64,000 nt of DNA from Mesorhizobium sp. WSM3860 (GTDB lineage Bacteria > Pseudomonadota > Alphaproteobacteria > Rhizobiales > Rhizobiaceae), in the NCBI RefSeq assembly GCF_002294995.1, contig NZ_NSGF01000001.1:620001-684000 (forward strand), written 5' to 3'. Below, piece by piece: positions 25,242 to 32,912 of this stretch. The notes beneath the pieces are model-generated. The model was given only the letters and a program-made list of their open reading frames with translations, did not search any database and had not been told where the DNA came from. Every line of letters starts with the position of its first letter. Position 1 is the first letter of the stretch. The position numbers and the translations under genes are program-made.

Positions 25242-25966
25242 TTCTTGCTCACCGTAGAGGCTTCGGCGAGCGTGACGCCCTCGGCGGTCGGGCGAAGCGG
25301 AACGATGCCGCGCGCCAGCGCCAACACATATTTGCTGTATTCGGTGAGCAGCACGCGCAGCGCTTCCGGCTTGGTCAGCCAGCTGCCATTGCCGAGCTTG
25401 GTGTTGACCACCGGATAGGGCTCAAGCCGCGCGCCATGCAGCAGCCGGCCCATCTCGAGCAGGCTGCGTGGCATGTGGTAGTTGTTGGTGACGACGATGA
25501 TGCTGCCATAGGCGTGGCTTTCCACCCATTTGGCGCTCTCCTCGGCATTGCCGATCGTGTCGAGCGCGGCGCGGTCGATGTCGACGCAGCAGGAGAACAG
25601 CTGTTTGTCGCCGCCCATTGCCGCTTGCAGTTGGCGGCGGCTGGCCGTGGGGTGAACGCCGCTGATCAAGAGCCGCTCGCCCTTGCCTGATGCCAGCAGT
25701 TCCATGGCGGCGTCGAGGCGCGACTGGCCACCGGTGAGCACGATGATTGCGTCGGCCCTGGCCGGATTGACCGGCGTCGTCATGTTGCTGACCTTGCCGG
25801 CAAACCACCCGAAGCCGCCGGCGAAAAGCGCCAGCAGCGCAAGCACGAAGAAACCGCAGAGACGAAGCGCAAATCTGAGACGACCGGTCCTTGCAGACGC
25901 AGCACCGCGCGCAAGCGCCGCTGGCATCCGTCCAGCCGTTCCGATCGAGTCCCGCGCGTCCATCAT
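25238..25966 (-). CDS. YdcF-family (DUF218) protein
   Basis: A roughly 242-residue envelope protein with one membrane segment (about residues 35-55) and a periplasmic DUF218 (PF02698) domain. Family motifs are DAIIVLTGGQSRLDAAMELLASGKGERLLISGVH (about 70-104), TIGNAEESAKWV near 136 and IIVVTNNYHMPRSLLEM (about 153-169). The substrate is unknown; relatives include SanA and ElyC, which support the envelope. The start is uncertain: ATG 25966 is preferred, while the longer open frame to TTG 25993 lacks a good ribosome site. It lies downstream of ftsX in the same direction, separated by about 185 bases. Confidence 0.85.
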   Translation of the reverse strand: MMDARDSIGTAGRMPAALARGAASARTGRLRFALRLCGFFVLALLALFAGGFGWFAGKVSNMTTPVNPARADAIIVLTGGQSRLDAAMELLASGKGERLLISGVHPTASRRQLQAAMGGDKQLFSCCVDIDRAALDTIGNAEESAKWVESHAYGSIIVVTNNYHMPRSLLEMGRLLHGARLEPYPVVNTKLGNGSWLTKPEALRVLLTEYSKYVLALARGIVPLRPTAEGVTLAEASTVSKN

Positions 25967-26150
25967 CCCCAGGTTAATCCTGAAAACATCCAATGGTTAA
26001 CTCTGAAACGTCGCCTTTCATAGATAGCACGGCGCACATTGCGTTACGGCAGTTTCCCTTGCGTGATCATGCACTTGTGGAGTCCGGATCGCATCGGAAA
26101 CCCAAGTTGCCACCTTTTGCATTCGCGCCAGCGTTGGTTTCGCGTCATCA

Positions 26151-27140
26151 TCAGCCCGCCTCCGGCTGCCGGATGTCGATATCGCTGAGATAGGCGACGA
26201 CCGTGGCATGTGAGGTCGCCGCCGTCAGCGCGCCCATCACCAGCACCATCAGGCCGACACCGAGATAGCCGGCGGAGCCGATCGCGAAATTGCCAAACAG
26301 CGCGGTCGCCTGGTCGGCCTCAGGCGTCGCCATGTTGCGCGACGACCACCAGGAAAAGACGATGAAGACCAAAATAGCGACGGCACCTCCGGCGGCGGCG
26401 CCTTTCATGCCGGTGACCAGGAAATGCCAGCGGAATTCGCGCGCGATGAAGCGGGCTTCGGCGCCGACGAAATGCAGGACCTCGATGATGTGGCCGTTGC
26501 CGGCCATGGCGCCGCGCGTGGCGAACACCACCGTCAGCACCGTCGCCGACAATATCAGCGCCAGCACGGCAAAGCCGATCGTCACCGTCGTATGCGCCAT
26601 TGCGACCAGCCGGTCGACCCAGGTGCGATGGTCGTCGAGCGCGGCGCTCGGCAGCTTGGGCGTAATCGCGGCGCGCATGGCGGCGAAGTCGGGCGGATTG
26701 GCTTCGTCAATGGTGACGACGATGAGGCGCGGCACCGGCAGTTCATCGATGTTGAGGCCGGTGCCCAGCCACGGCTCCAAAAGGCGCGCCGTCGCATCGC
26801 GGTCGACGATCTTCGCGCCCTTCACGCCCGAGAACTCGCTGGCGATCTCAGAGGCCTGCGCGAGGGCTGCTTCCATGTCGAGGCCATCGACCGGCTTGAT
26901 CTGGATCGTCGCCTCGCGCGAGATCTGGTTCTCCCACACCGAGGCGGTGTCGCGCACCAGCGTCACGGCGCCGAAAGTCAGGCAGGACAGGAACGTCATG
27001 ATGGCGATGACCAGCACCAGCGCCCGGCCGGCGATGTTGTGCGCCGGCACGATCGGCGCCATCTTGCGCTGGACGCGCAGAACGGCAGTCGTCGTCTCGA
27101 CGGCTTCCTCGTGCAGGTGTTCGGCCGGAAGATCAGTCAT
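26151..27140 (-). CDS. ftsX: Cell-division protein FtsX
   Basis: A 329-residue FtsX-type permease. A cytoplasmic N-terminus of about 35 residues precedes the first membrane segment (about 35-60), then a periplasmic domain to about residue 195, then three membrane segments (about 200-225, 250-275 and 292-312). With FtsE it controls periplasmic peptidoglycan hydrolases at the division site. The ATG overlaps the end of ftsE by eight bases, giving translational coupling. It has the length and topology of the rhizobial FtsX, although sequence conservation of the periplasmic loop is weak in this family. Confidence 0.93.
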   Translation of the reverse strand: MTDLPAEHLHEEAVETTTAVLRVQRKMAPIVPAHNIAGRALVLVIAIMTFLSCLTFGAVTLVRDTASVWENQISREATIQIKPVDGLDMEAALAQASEIASEFSGVKGAKIVDRDATARLLEPWLGTGLNIDELPVPRLIVVTIDEANPPDFAAMRAAITPKLPSAALDDHRTWVDRLVAMAHTTVTIGFAVLALILSATVLTVVFATRGAMAGNGHIIEVLHFVGAEARFIAREFRWHFLVTGMKGAAAGGAVAILVFIVFSWWSSRNMATPEADQATALFGNFAIGSAGYLGVGLMVLVMGALTAATSHATVVAYLSDIDIRQPEAG

Positions 27141-27792
27141 AGACGTCCAGCCTTCCGCCGGCGAGAATCATGCGCCGCGCATCGACCTGCTCCATCAGGC
27201 CGAGGTCGTGGGTTGCGATCACCACGGCAGTGCCGAGCCGGTTGAGCTCGATGAAGAGCCTCAGCAGCCGGCGCGCCAGCGGCGGATCGACATTGCCGGT
27301 CGGCTCGTCGGCAAGCAGGATCTCCGGCTGCTCGATCAGAGCGCGAGCGATCGCAGCACGCTGCTTCTCGCCGCCCGACAGCACCGGCGGCAGCACATGC
27401 ATGCGGTCGCCGAGGCCAACCCATTTCAGCAGCTCGGTGACGTCGGTGCGATAGCTTGCCTCCTCGCGCCCGCGCACGCGCAACGGCAGCGCCACATTCT
27501 CATAGGTGGTCATGTGGTCGAGCAGGCGGAAATCCTGGAACACCACGCCGATGCGGCGCCTGAGCAGCGGCAGCTCGCCGCGCGAGATGCGCGAACGATC
27601 CTTGCCGAAAATGGTGATCAGGCCGCGCGTCGGCTTCAGCGACATGAAGAGCAAGCGCAGCAAGGTGGTCTTGCCGGCGCCCGAGGGGCCGCTCAGGAAC
27701 TGAAAGGAGCGCTCCGGAATGTGCAGGGAAATGTCGCGGAGGATCTCCGGACCCATGCCATAGCGGAGGCCGACATTTTCGAAGCGGATCAC
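27133..27792 (-). CDS. ftsE: Cell-division ATP-binding protein FtsE
   Basis: A 219-residue ABC ATPase that couples to FtsX in regulating cell-wall hydrolysis during division. Motifs are complete: Walker A SGPSGAGKTTLL (about 38-49), Q-loop VFQDFRLL, signature LSGGEKQR (about 142-149), Walker B LLADEPTGNVD (about 162-172) and H-loop IATHD. Translation begins at a GTG (27792). Its upstream region carries an exact CtrA-type box and a TTAACCAT half-site, consistent with cell-cycle control. It is divergent from a membrane-protein gene over a 181-base region. Confidence 0.96.
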   Translation of the reverse strand: MIRFENVGLRYGMGPEILRDISLHIPERSFQFLSGPSGAGKTTLLRLLFMSLKPTRGLITIFGKDRSRISRGELPLLRRRIGVVFQDFRLLDHMTTYENVALPLRVRGREEASYRTDVTELLKWVGLGDRMHVLPPVLSGGEKQRAAIARALIEQPEILLADEPTGNVDPPLARRLLRLFIELNRLGTAVVIATHDLGLMEQVDARRMILAGGRLDVYD

Positions 27793-27862
27793 GTTCGGCG
27801 ACCTGAAACCTTAGGCGGCATCCCGCCGGCCTGTTCTCTGCCAAGACCATCGGCCGGCATGG

Positions 27863-27877
27863 TTAATCGTTGGTTAA
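27863..27877. promoter_or_regulatory. CtrA-type binding site (TTAA-N7-TTAA)
   Basis: TTAATCGTTGGTTAA has exactly seven bases between two TTAA halves, the full-length consensus for the response regulator CtrA. It is 71 bases upstream of the ftsE start and about 97 before the divergent gene at 27974. CpdR, which controls CtrA proteolysis in related bacteria, is also encoded in this window. Confidence 0.75.
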
Positions 27878-27923
27878 TTTCTGCGCGTTTTCGACGTTTA
27901 ACAGCCGTTCCGGTGGGGAAGCG

Positions 27924-27931
27924 TTAACCAT
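27924..27931 (+). promoter_or_regulatory. CtrA half-site TTAACCAT
   Basis: TTAACCAT is the alternative eight-base CtrA motif described in Caulobacter. It stands 47 bases after the full box in the same intergenic region, increasing the likelihood that the region is a CtrA target. A second copy in reverse lies at 25993-26000 just before ydcF. Confidence 0.55.
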
Positions 27932-27973
27932 TTGCGTTTACCCAAAAGCAACGAAGATTGCACTGGGGCCGTA

Positions 27974-28621
27974 ATGGCTGAGGATAGAACCGCGCGCCCT
28001 GTTTCCGGCGAAATCATGACCGGCACGGCGACAAATGCGGCGCCGGAGCGCGTCATGCTCGACGCGCGCGCCGATATCGTCGATGCCGACTATGTGGTGC
28101 TGCCGCGATTCGCCGCTCGCTCGGCACCAATCGGGGCGCCGTTGCCGCCGCAGGCGCCCTCGATGCCCTCCATCGAAGGCATGGGCATGCTGCGCAAACC
28201 AGAGGCCGCGCCAGCGCGGCCGGCCTCGCGTGGCGGTCCGGCCTTCTGGACCGCCGGGGTGGGCGCCGTACTCGTGGCTTTCTGGGTGTCGGGCGGACAT
28301 GCTCTGGTGCGTCAGAGCCCCTTCTGGGCGGCTGCGCAGCCGGCAAGCGCGCTCAGCATTTCCGGTGTAACGTCGCGAATCGATGCGTCGGGGCTGAAGC
28401 CCGTCCTGTTCATCGACGGTGAGGCCGCCAATGACGGCGCACGGGCGGAGTCGCTGCCGCCGCTCGAGATCCGCGTCACCGACAATGCCAGCAATGTCGT
28501 CCGCTACAGGCTGGGGACATCCAACCGCTCGCTGGCGCCCGGCGAAAGATTCGGCTTTTCCAGCCGGCTCGATGTGCCTAGAAACGGCGTGAAGGCCATA
28601 TCGGTCACGTTCGCCGGGTAG
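27974..28621 (+). CDS. Rhizobial membrane protein of unknown function
   Basis: A 215-residue protein with a proline- and alanine-rich cytoplasmic N-terminus (about 1-85), one membrane segment (about 88-108) and a periplasmic C-terminal domain of about 90 residues that ends with the beta-strand-like RVTDNASNVVRYRLGTSNRSLAPGERFGFSSRL. I do not recognise a named domain, though the C-terminal region recalls proteins found opposite ftsE in other rhizobia, some annotated with an N-terminal zinc-ribbon; no cysteine pairs are present here. It is divergent from ftsE, so it shares the CtrA-box region. Start ATG 27974 lies in the open frame beginning at 27932. Confidence 0.72.
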   Translation: MAEDRTARPVSGEIMTGTATNAAPERVMLDARADIVDADYVVLPRFAARSAPIGAPLPPQAPSMPSIEGMGMLRKPEAAPARPASRGGPAFWTAGVGAVLVAFWVSGGHALVRQSPFWAAAQPASALSISGVTSRIDASGLKPVLFIDGEAANDGARAESLPPLEIRVTDNASNVVRYRLGTSNRSLAPGERFGFSSRLDVPRNGVKAISVTFAG

Positions 28622-28631
28622 GTGCATCGAT

Positions 28632-28745
28632 ATTTCAGGTGATGCCGGCCTGCAAATAGTGGTTTCCTACGCTTAGGGTGCTCACGTACTCGCTCCGTTC
28701 CGGTTCTCGGAATCCACTATTTTGGGCTCGGCCTGAACCTGAATC
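28632..28745. repeat. Large imperfect inverted repeat before hpt
   Basis: The outer arms ATTTCAGGTGATGCCGGCC and GGCCTGAACCTGAAT, and the inner arms AAATAGTGGTTTCC and GGAATCCACTATTT (one mismatch in 14), enclose CTTAGGGTGCTCACGTACTC. The TCAGGTGATGCCGGCCTG part matches the element at 21979. It takes up most of the 175 bases between two genes. Confidence 0.7.
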
Positions 28746-28796
28746 TCGACACAGCTAACCGTTCCGGCGTTGCAGGTGATTCTGAAGGAAGAAACT

Positions 28797-29339
28797 ATGC
28801 CAGTTGTACGCGGCAAGGACATCGAGGTCCTGTTTTCGGCATCGGCGATCGCCCGGCGCAATCTCGAGCTTGCCAAGGACATCGCCGGACGCGACTATCA
28901 CGACCTGCTTGTGATCTCGATCCTGAAAGGCTCGTTCGTGTTTGCCGCCGATCTCATCCGCGCCATGCACGATGTCGGACTGTCGCCCGAGGTCGAATTC
29001 ATCTTCATCTCCAGCTACGGCGCCGGCACCACAAGCGGCGAGGTCAAGGTGCTGCGCGACATCGACAACGAGGTCGCCGGCCGCGACGTACTTTTGATCG
29101 ACGACATCCTCGAATCCGGCAAGACGCTTTCCTTCACCCGCGACCTGATGCTGTCGCGCGGCGCCAGGAGTTGCGCCATCGCCGTGCTGCTCGACAAGCG
29201 CATGCGCCGCCAGACCACGCTCAACGCCGATTATGTCGGCTTTGACTGCCCCGATTATTTCGTCGTCGGCTATGGCATGGACGTCGCGCATGCGTTCCGG
29301 GAATTGCCGTTTGTCGGGATCGTGAAAGGGGACAAGTAA
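28797..29339 (+). CDS. hpt: Hypoxanthine phosphoribosyltransferase
   Basis: A 180-residue purine-salvage enzyme that joins PRPP to hypoxanthine (and guanine), giving IMP or GMP. The PRPP motif VLLIDDILESGKTL is at about residues 98-111, the ILKGSFVFAADLIRA segment near 41-55 and the FIFISSYGAGTTSGEVKVLRD flexible loop near 67-87. The last part (FDCPDYFVVGYGMD) is also conserved. ATG 28797 has GAAGGAAG just upstream, better than an in-frame TTG at 28770. It appears to be a single-gene unit upstream of cpdR on the same strand, with 75 bases between. Confidence 0.95.
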   Translation: MPVVRGKDIEVLFSASAIARRNLELAKDIAGRDYHDLLVISILKGSFVFAADLIRAMHDVGLSPEVEFIFISSYGAGTTSGEVKVLRDIDNEVAGRDVLLIDDILESGKTLSFTRDLMLSRGARSCAIAVLLDKRMRRQTTLNADYVGFDCPDYFVVGYGMDVAHAFRELPFVGIVKGDK

Positions 29340-29414
29340 GGCCGCACCGAAAAGGCCGCACGGGCGTTTCAAATTTTCAGAAAACGTCAACGTTTCGGCG
29401 GCATCTATCTCGGC

Positions 29415-29786
29415 ATGGCAAAGCTTTTGATCGTCGAGGACGATGAATCCGTCCGTACCCTCGCTGCCCGCGCGCTGGAGCGTGACGGGCACAGTGTCAC
29501 CATCGCCGCCGACGGCGCGCAGGGGCTCACGCTGATCCGCCAGCAGCGCGGCAGCTACGATCTCGTGGTGTCGGATATCCGCATGCCGGAGATGGACGGC
29601 ATCGAGATGGCGACCGCGGCTGCAAAACAGTTTCCGACGATGAAGATCATGCTGATGACCGGCTATGCCGACCAGCGCGAGCGCGCCGAGGAATTGAACG
29701 GCATCATCCTCGACGTCGTGCAGAAGCCGTTCACGCTTGCCGAGATACGCGCCCGCGTCGGACGGGCATTAAGCTGCTTCGCCTGA
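29415..29786 (+). CDS. cpdR: CpdR-type single-domain response regulator
   Basis: A 123-residue receiver with the phospho-acceptor D54 in VVSDIRMPEMDG, the acidic pair in IVEDDESVR (residues 9-10) and the lysine in VVQKPFTLAEIR (about 103). There is no output domain. Length, MAKLLIVEDDESVR start and the surrounding DGHxV and GYADQRERAEELNG signatures match CpdR, which delivers substrates such as PleD or CtrA-linked factors to ClpXP in Caulobacter and Sinorhizobium. The short palindrome AAACGT-CA-ACGTTT about 20 bases upstream could be a promoter site. It lies downstream of hpt. Confidence 0.93.
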   Translation: MAKLLIVEDDESVRTLAARALERDGHSVTIAADGAQGLTLIRQQRGSYDLVVSDIRMPEMDGIEMATAAAKQFPTMKIMLMTGYADQRERAEELNGIILDVVQKPFTLAEIRARVGRALSCFA

Positions 29787-29790
29787 CTGT

Positions 29791-30741
29791 TTAGACAGCA
29801 TCGCCGGTCGCTGCGATTGCAGGCGCTGCGCTGCGTCGGCGCTCACCATTGAGTGCGACCAGACCGGCGCCGATGATCAGCGTCGCGCCCAGCACCGTCG
29901 TTGACCGCGGGACTTCGGCGAAGAACAGGAAGCCCCACAGCGGCGACCAGAGGATGCCCGTATATTCGAATGTGGCGACACGGTTGGCAGGCGCCATCCG
30001 GTAGGCTTGCGACAGCAAGATCATGCCGGCGGAGGCGACGAAGCCGCAAGCGGCCATCTTCAGGAAATCCGGCAGCGCCGGCCAGACCCAGGGCCGCACC
30101 AGGAAATCGAGGCTCGGGTGGCCCGCATGGGTGATGCCGGCAAGATGAAACATCGCGGCGACCGCTACAGCGCCGGTGAGATAGGCGCCATTCTGGTAGA
30201 AGGCCATGACGGTGGAGGATTCGGTCTCGCCGATCCGGCGCGCCATCAGCTGCGAGAAGCCGTAGAGGGATGCCGAGCCAAGCGACAGCAGTGCTGCCCA
30301 GTCGAACAATCCGGCGCCCGGCCGCAGCATCACGACCACGCCGACCAGGCCGATCAGCACCGTCGTCAGCGTCCGCCAGGAGACGTGCTCGCCGAGATAG
30401 GGCCCTGCAAGCGCCATGATGAAGAGCGGCGCCATGAAATAGAGCGCTATCGCGTCGGCCAGCGACAGGGCGGCAATAGCCAGATAGTAGACGGTGTAGG
30501 AGCTGAATTGGATGAAGCCGCGCAGCGTCAGCATGCCCGCTCGTTTCGACAGCAAGGCTATCAGGCCGACATCGGCCTGGACGATAACGATCAGGATCGG
30601 CAGCGCCACGAGGGCGCGGATCGCCATCACTTCCGTCACCGGGTAGCTGCCCGAAACCGCCTTCACCAGCGGGTCCTGCAACGAAAAGACGAGAACGCCG
30701 AGGCAGAGGCTCACAATGCCAAGCACCATCCGGTTCTGCAT
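29791..30741 (-). CDS. EamA-family (DMT) transporter
   Basis: A 316-residue inner-membrane protein with ten predicted membrane segments, made of two EamA repeats (PF00892), the second starting near residue 155. Such proteins usually export amino acids or other metabolites. Sequence features are QDPLVKAVSGSYPVTEVMAIRALV (about 22-45) and ATFEYTGILWSPLWGFLFFAEVP (about 262-284). ATG 30741 lies just after a terminator-like hairpin in the leader, suggesting attenuation. It is divergent from a LysR gene, which may regulate it; a LysR-like inverted repeat is between them. The substrate is unknown. Confidence 0.88.
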   Translation of the reverse strand: MQNRMVLGIVSLCLGVLVFSLQDPLVKAVSGSYPVTEVMAIRALVALPILIVIVQADVGLIALLSKRAGMLTLRGFIQFSSYTVYYLAIAALSLADAIALYFMAPLFIMALAGPYLGEHVSWRTLTTVLIGLVGVVVMLRPGAGLFDWAALLSLGSASLYGFSQLMARRIGETESSTVMAFYQNGAYLTGAVAVAAMFHLAGITHAGHPSLDFLVRPWVWPALPDFLKMAACGFVASAGMILLSQAYRMAPANRVATFEYTGILWSPLWGFLFFAEVPRSTTVLGATLIIGAGLVALNGERRRSAAPAIAATGDAV

Positions 30742-30754
30742 GTTCGTTCCAGCG

Positions 30755-30787
30755 AAAAAGAGCCCGCTACCGTTTCGGGCAGCGGGC
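30755..30787 (-). terminator. Terminator-like hairpin in the EamA leader
   Basis: On the minus strand GCCCGCT pairs with AGCGGGC over a 12-base loop and is followed by TCTTTTTC, then 13 bases later by the ATG. This is an intrinsic-terminator shape in a 5' leader, suggesting attenuation or a ligand-controlled switch. No known riboswitch class is recognised in the upstream sequence. Confidence 0.6.
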
Positions 30788-30806
30788 ACGAGTGAGGACT
30801 CTTCGA

Positions 30807-30844
30807 ATTGGTCCGCGGCCGAATCTCACGGCCGCATATCCAAT
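30807..30844. other. Second leader hairpin (GCGGCCG/CGGCCGC)
   Basis: A seven-pair stem with seven-base loop is extended by a second pairing ATTGG/CCAAT separated by internal bulges. It precedes the terminator-like hairpin in the same transcript and could be part of an aptamer or an alternative fold. Confidence 0.45.
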
Positions 30845-30866
30845 GGGTAGAGCACTATCCTGCGGC

Positions 30867-30884
30867 GTTTGACATGTTGCAAAC
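30867..30884. promoter_or_regulatory. LysR-type inverted repeat GTTTG-N8-CAAAC
   Basis: GTTTGACATGTTGCAAAC is an 18-base near-palindrome (GTTTG/CAAAC) with the T-N11-A form used by LysR-type regulators. It lies between the divergent EamA and LysR genes, 47 bases before the LysR ATG. A role in controlling the pair is inferred. Confidence 0.55.
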
Positions 30885-30930
30885 GAATTGGAATGATACC
30901 AGCAATCAAAATTTCTTATGGCGGCATCCG

Positions 30931-31815
30931 ATGAAGCCCACCCTCGACAGCGACCTCCTGCGCACCTTCGTGGCGGTGGCCGAGACGGGCAATTTCACCA
31001 AGGCGGCCGAAAAGGCCGGGCGCACCCAGTCGGCGGTCTCTATGCAGATGAAGAAGCTGGAGGACATGGTAGGCGACGGTCTGTTCGAGCGCGGCTCGCG
31101 CGGGGTGGCGCTGACGCGTCGCGGCGGCGAACTCATCGCCAACGCCCGCCGCATCGTCTCGCTGCTCGACGAGACGGCGGCATCGTTGGTGGCGCCGCCG
31201 CTCGGCGGACTGGTGCGCATCGGCATTCCAGCCGAATACGGGCGGTCGATCTTATCGCGGGCACTTGGCGAATTCGCCAAACGCCACCCGCGCGTGGAAG
31301 TCACGGTGCGCTACGCCCATTCGGACTCGCAGGTGAGGGCGCTTGCGGCCGGCGAACTTGATCTCGCCGTCGTGTTCGAGTGGGAAGGCTCTTCCGGCGG
31401 CGAGGTGCTGATGCACGACCCCACGGTATGGGTGACGTCGATGCTGCACCACATGCATGAGGAACGGCCGGTGCCGATCGCGCTTTACAGCCGCACCGGC
31501 TGGTGCCGCGACTTCGCGATCAAGTCGCTGCAGCAGCGCGGCCTCGACTACCGCGTCGCCTACACCAGCGACACCAATGGCGGCCTGACGCTGGCGGTCA
31601 CTTCCGGCCTGGCGATCGCACCGATCTCGCGCAGCAACATCCCGCCCGACTGCCGCGAGCTGACCGCCGCCGACGGCTTCGGTGACATCGATTCCTCGAA
31701 TGTGGTGCTGCACCGCAATCCGCTGGCGACTGGCGAAGCGATCGACGGCATGGAGAACGCGATCCGCGAGGCTTTCATGCTGACCAGGCAGGCACAGGCA
31801 ACGGTCAGTCTTTGA
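30931..31815 (+). CDS. LysR-family transcriptional regulator
   Basis: A 294-residue regulator. The DNA-binding part is DLLRTFVAVAETGNFTKAAEKAGRTQSAVSMQMKKLEDMVGDGLFERGSRG (about 8-58) and the effector domain follows a short linker. The C-terminal half contains VRYAHSDSQVRALAAGELDLAVVFEW (about 125-150) and SGLAIAPISRSNIP. It is divergent from the EamA transporter, with a promoter region containing a LysR-like inverted repeat, so control of that transporter is likely. The effector is unknown. ATG 30931 is chosen because upstream open frame has no regulator similarity. Confidence 0.93.
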   Translation: MKPTLDSDLLRTFVAVAETGNFTKAAEKAGRTQSAVSMQMKKLEDMVGDGLFERGSRGVALTRRGGELIANARRIVSLLDETAASLVAPPLGGLVRIGIPAEYGRSILSRALGEFAKRHPRVEVTVRYAHSDSQVRALAAGELDLAVVFEWEGSSGGEVLMHDPTVWVTSMLHHMHEERPVPIALYSRTGWCRDFAIKSLQQRGLDYRVAYTSDTNGGLTLAVTSGLAIAPISRSNIPPDCRELTAADGFGDIDSSNVVLHRNPLATGEAIDGMENAIREAFMLTRQAQATVSL

Positions 31816-31833
31816 CTTACGAAAACGGTCGGC

Positions 31834-32442
31834 TCAATCCGGCGGTCCGCTCTCCATCTGCTTGAGCCAGCGCATGGCATCCTCAAGGCGATCGTCGCCC
31901 CAGAACAGCTCGCCGTCGACGACGAAGCTCGGCGAGCCGAAGATGCCGAGCGCCTTCGCCTGCTCCGTCGCGGCCGCGAGGTCGGCCTTGGCGTCATCGC
32001 TGTCGGCCCGCCGAAGGACCGGCTCCGCTGTCTGTCCGGCTTTCTCGATGCTCGCCGAAATGTTCGGCTCACTATCCGCTGGCTCACCCATTTCGAACCA
32101 GCGCCGGTAGCTTTCGCGAGCATAGGCTTCGCACCAGCCCTCGCGCGCCGCGATGAGAGCCACGCGATTGGCGCGTTCGAGCTCGGCCAGCGGGTAGGGG
32201 GCCGGCAGTTTCGGCACCATCCCGTACATCGCCGCTCGGCGCTCGATGTCGCGCCACATATAGGCGGCCTTCGCCGGCTTCTTGGCAAAGGGAATGTTGT
32301 CCATCTCGATCATGATGGCGCGCACATTGAAGGGTCGCCAGCGGAACTCGATGCCGGTCTCAGCCGCGACCTCGGCGAGACGCATCACCGAAAGATAGGT
32401 GTAGGTGCTGCCGATGGAGAACCAGAAGTCGATCATCGCCAT
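31834..32442 (-). CDS. DsbA-fold 2-hydroxychromene-2-carboxylate isomerase-like protein
   Basis: A 202-residue thioredoxin-superfamily protein. The start (MAMIDFWFSIGSTYTYLSVMRL) carries serine at the position of the active-site cysteine, as in the kappa-class GST-like isomerases (PF01323). A cis-proline region GSPSFVVDGELFWGDDRLEDAMRWL near residues 168-192 is the usual C-terminal signature. The family includes 2-hydroxychromene-2-carboxylate isomerase of naphthalene degradation, but most members have unknown substrate and use glutathione. No other aromatic-degradation gene is nearby, so the name should not be taken as its function. It is convergent with the LysR gene. Confidence 0.85.
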   Translation of the reverse strand: MAMIDFWFSIGSTYTYLSVMRLAEVAAETGIEFRWRPFNVRAIMIEMDNIPFAKKPAKAAYMWRDIERRAAMYGMVPKLPAPYPLAELERANRVALIAAREGWCEAYARESYRRWFEMGEPADSEPNISASIEKAGQTAEPVLRRADSDDAKADLAAATEQAKALGIFGSPSFVVDGELFWGDDRLEDAMRWLKQMESGPPD

Positions 32443-32523
32443 GTCCTCGCGGTGATGACGATACCGGCAGGACGCGCGGCCTGCAATGCGTGAGCCGGGA
32501 GCGCCCTGCGGCTGCCCGCTGGC

Positions 32524-32889
32524 TCAGTCTCTTTCGAAAAAGGTCAGGCGGTTGCCGAACGGATCGCTCACCGTGACCTCCTTCGTCTGCCAAGGCGTCT
32601 TCTCAAGGCCCGGCTTGTTGAAGCGGTAGTTCTTGGCCTTGAATTCGCGATGCAGCTCAACGAGGCCGGCCGTTTCGATGCGGACATTCGCACCGGGCGA
32701 GCCGTCGCCATGGTGCTCGCTTAAATGCAGCTCGCAGCCGTCGCGGACGATGCCCATGTAGAGCGGCGCGTTTTCGTCAAAGCGATGCTCGAAGCGGACC
32801 TCGAAACCGAGGAAGTCGAGGTAGAACTCCCGCGCCTTGACGATATCGAACATGCGCAGGATCGGGGTGACGGTTCCAAGCTTCGGCAT
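32524..32889 (-). CDS. VOC-superfamily (glyoxalase/bleomycin resistance-like) protein
   Basis: A 121-residue single-domain protein with two beta-alpha-beta-beta-beta units. TPILRMFDIVKAREFYLDFLGFEV (about 8-31) and VSDPFGNRLTFFERD at the C-terminus are typical of the VOC fold, and the His/Glu residues in GCELHLSEHHGD (about 51-62) and the final Glu in FFERD could bind metal. The function is not predictable; relatives include glyoxalase I, dioxygenases and antibiotic-binding proteins. It lies between the isomerase-like gene and the TIGR02302 gene on the same strand and could be co-transcribed with them. Confidence 0.85.
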   Translation of the reverse strand: MPKLGTVTPILRMFDIVKAREFYLDFLGFEVRFEHRFDENAPLYMGIVRDGCELHLSEHHGDGSPGANVRIETAGLVELHREFKAKNYRFNKPGLEKTPWQTKEVTVSDPFGNRLTFFERD

Positions 32890-32912
32890 GGCGGTGGTGA
32901 CCGGCGTGGGCG

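Noticed and set aside
30745..30930. Guanidine-II (mini-ykkC) riboswitch before the EamA gene
   Set aside because: The two hairpins do not have ACGR loops, so the leader is described as an unclassified terminator-like element instead.
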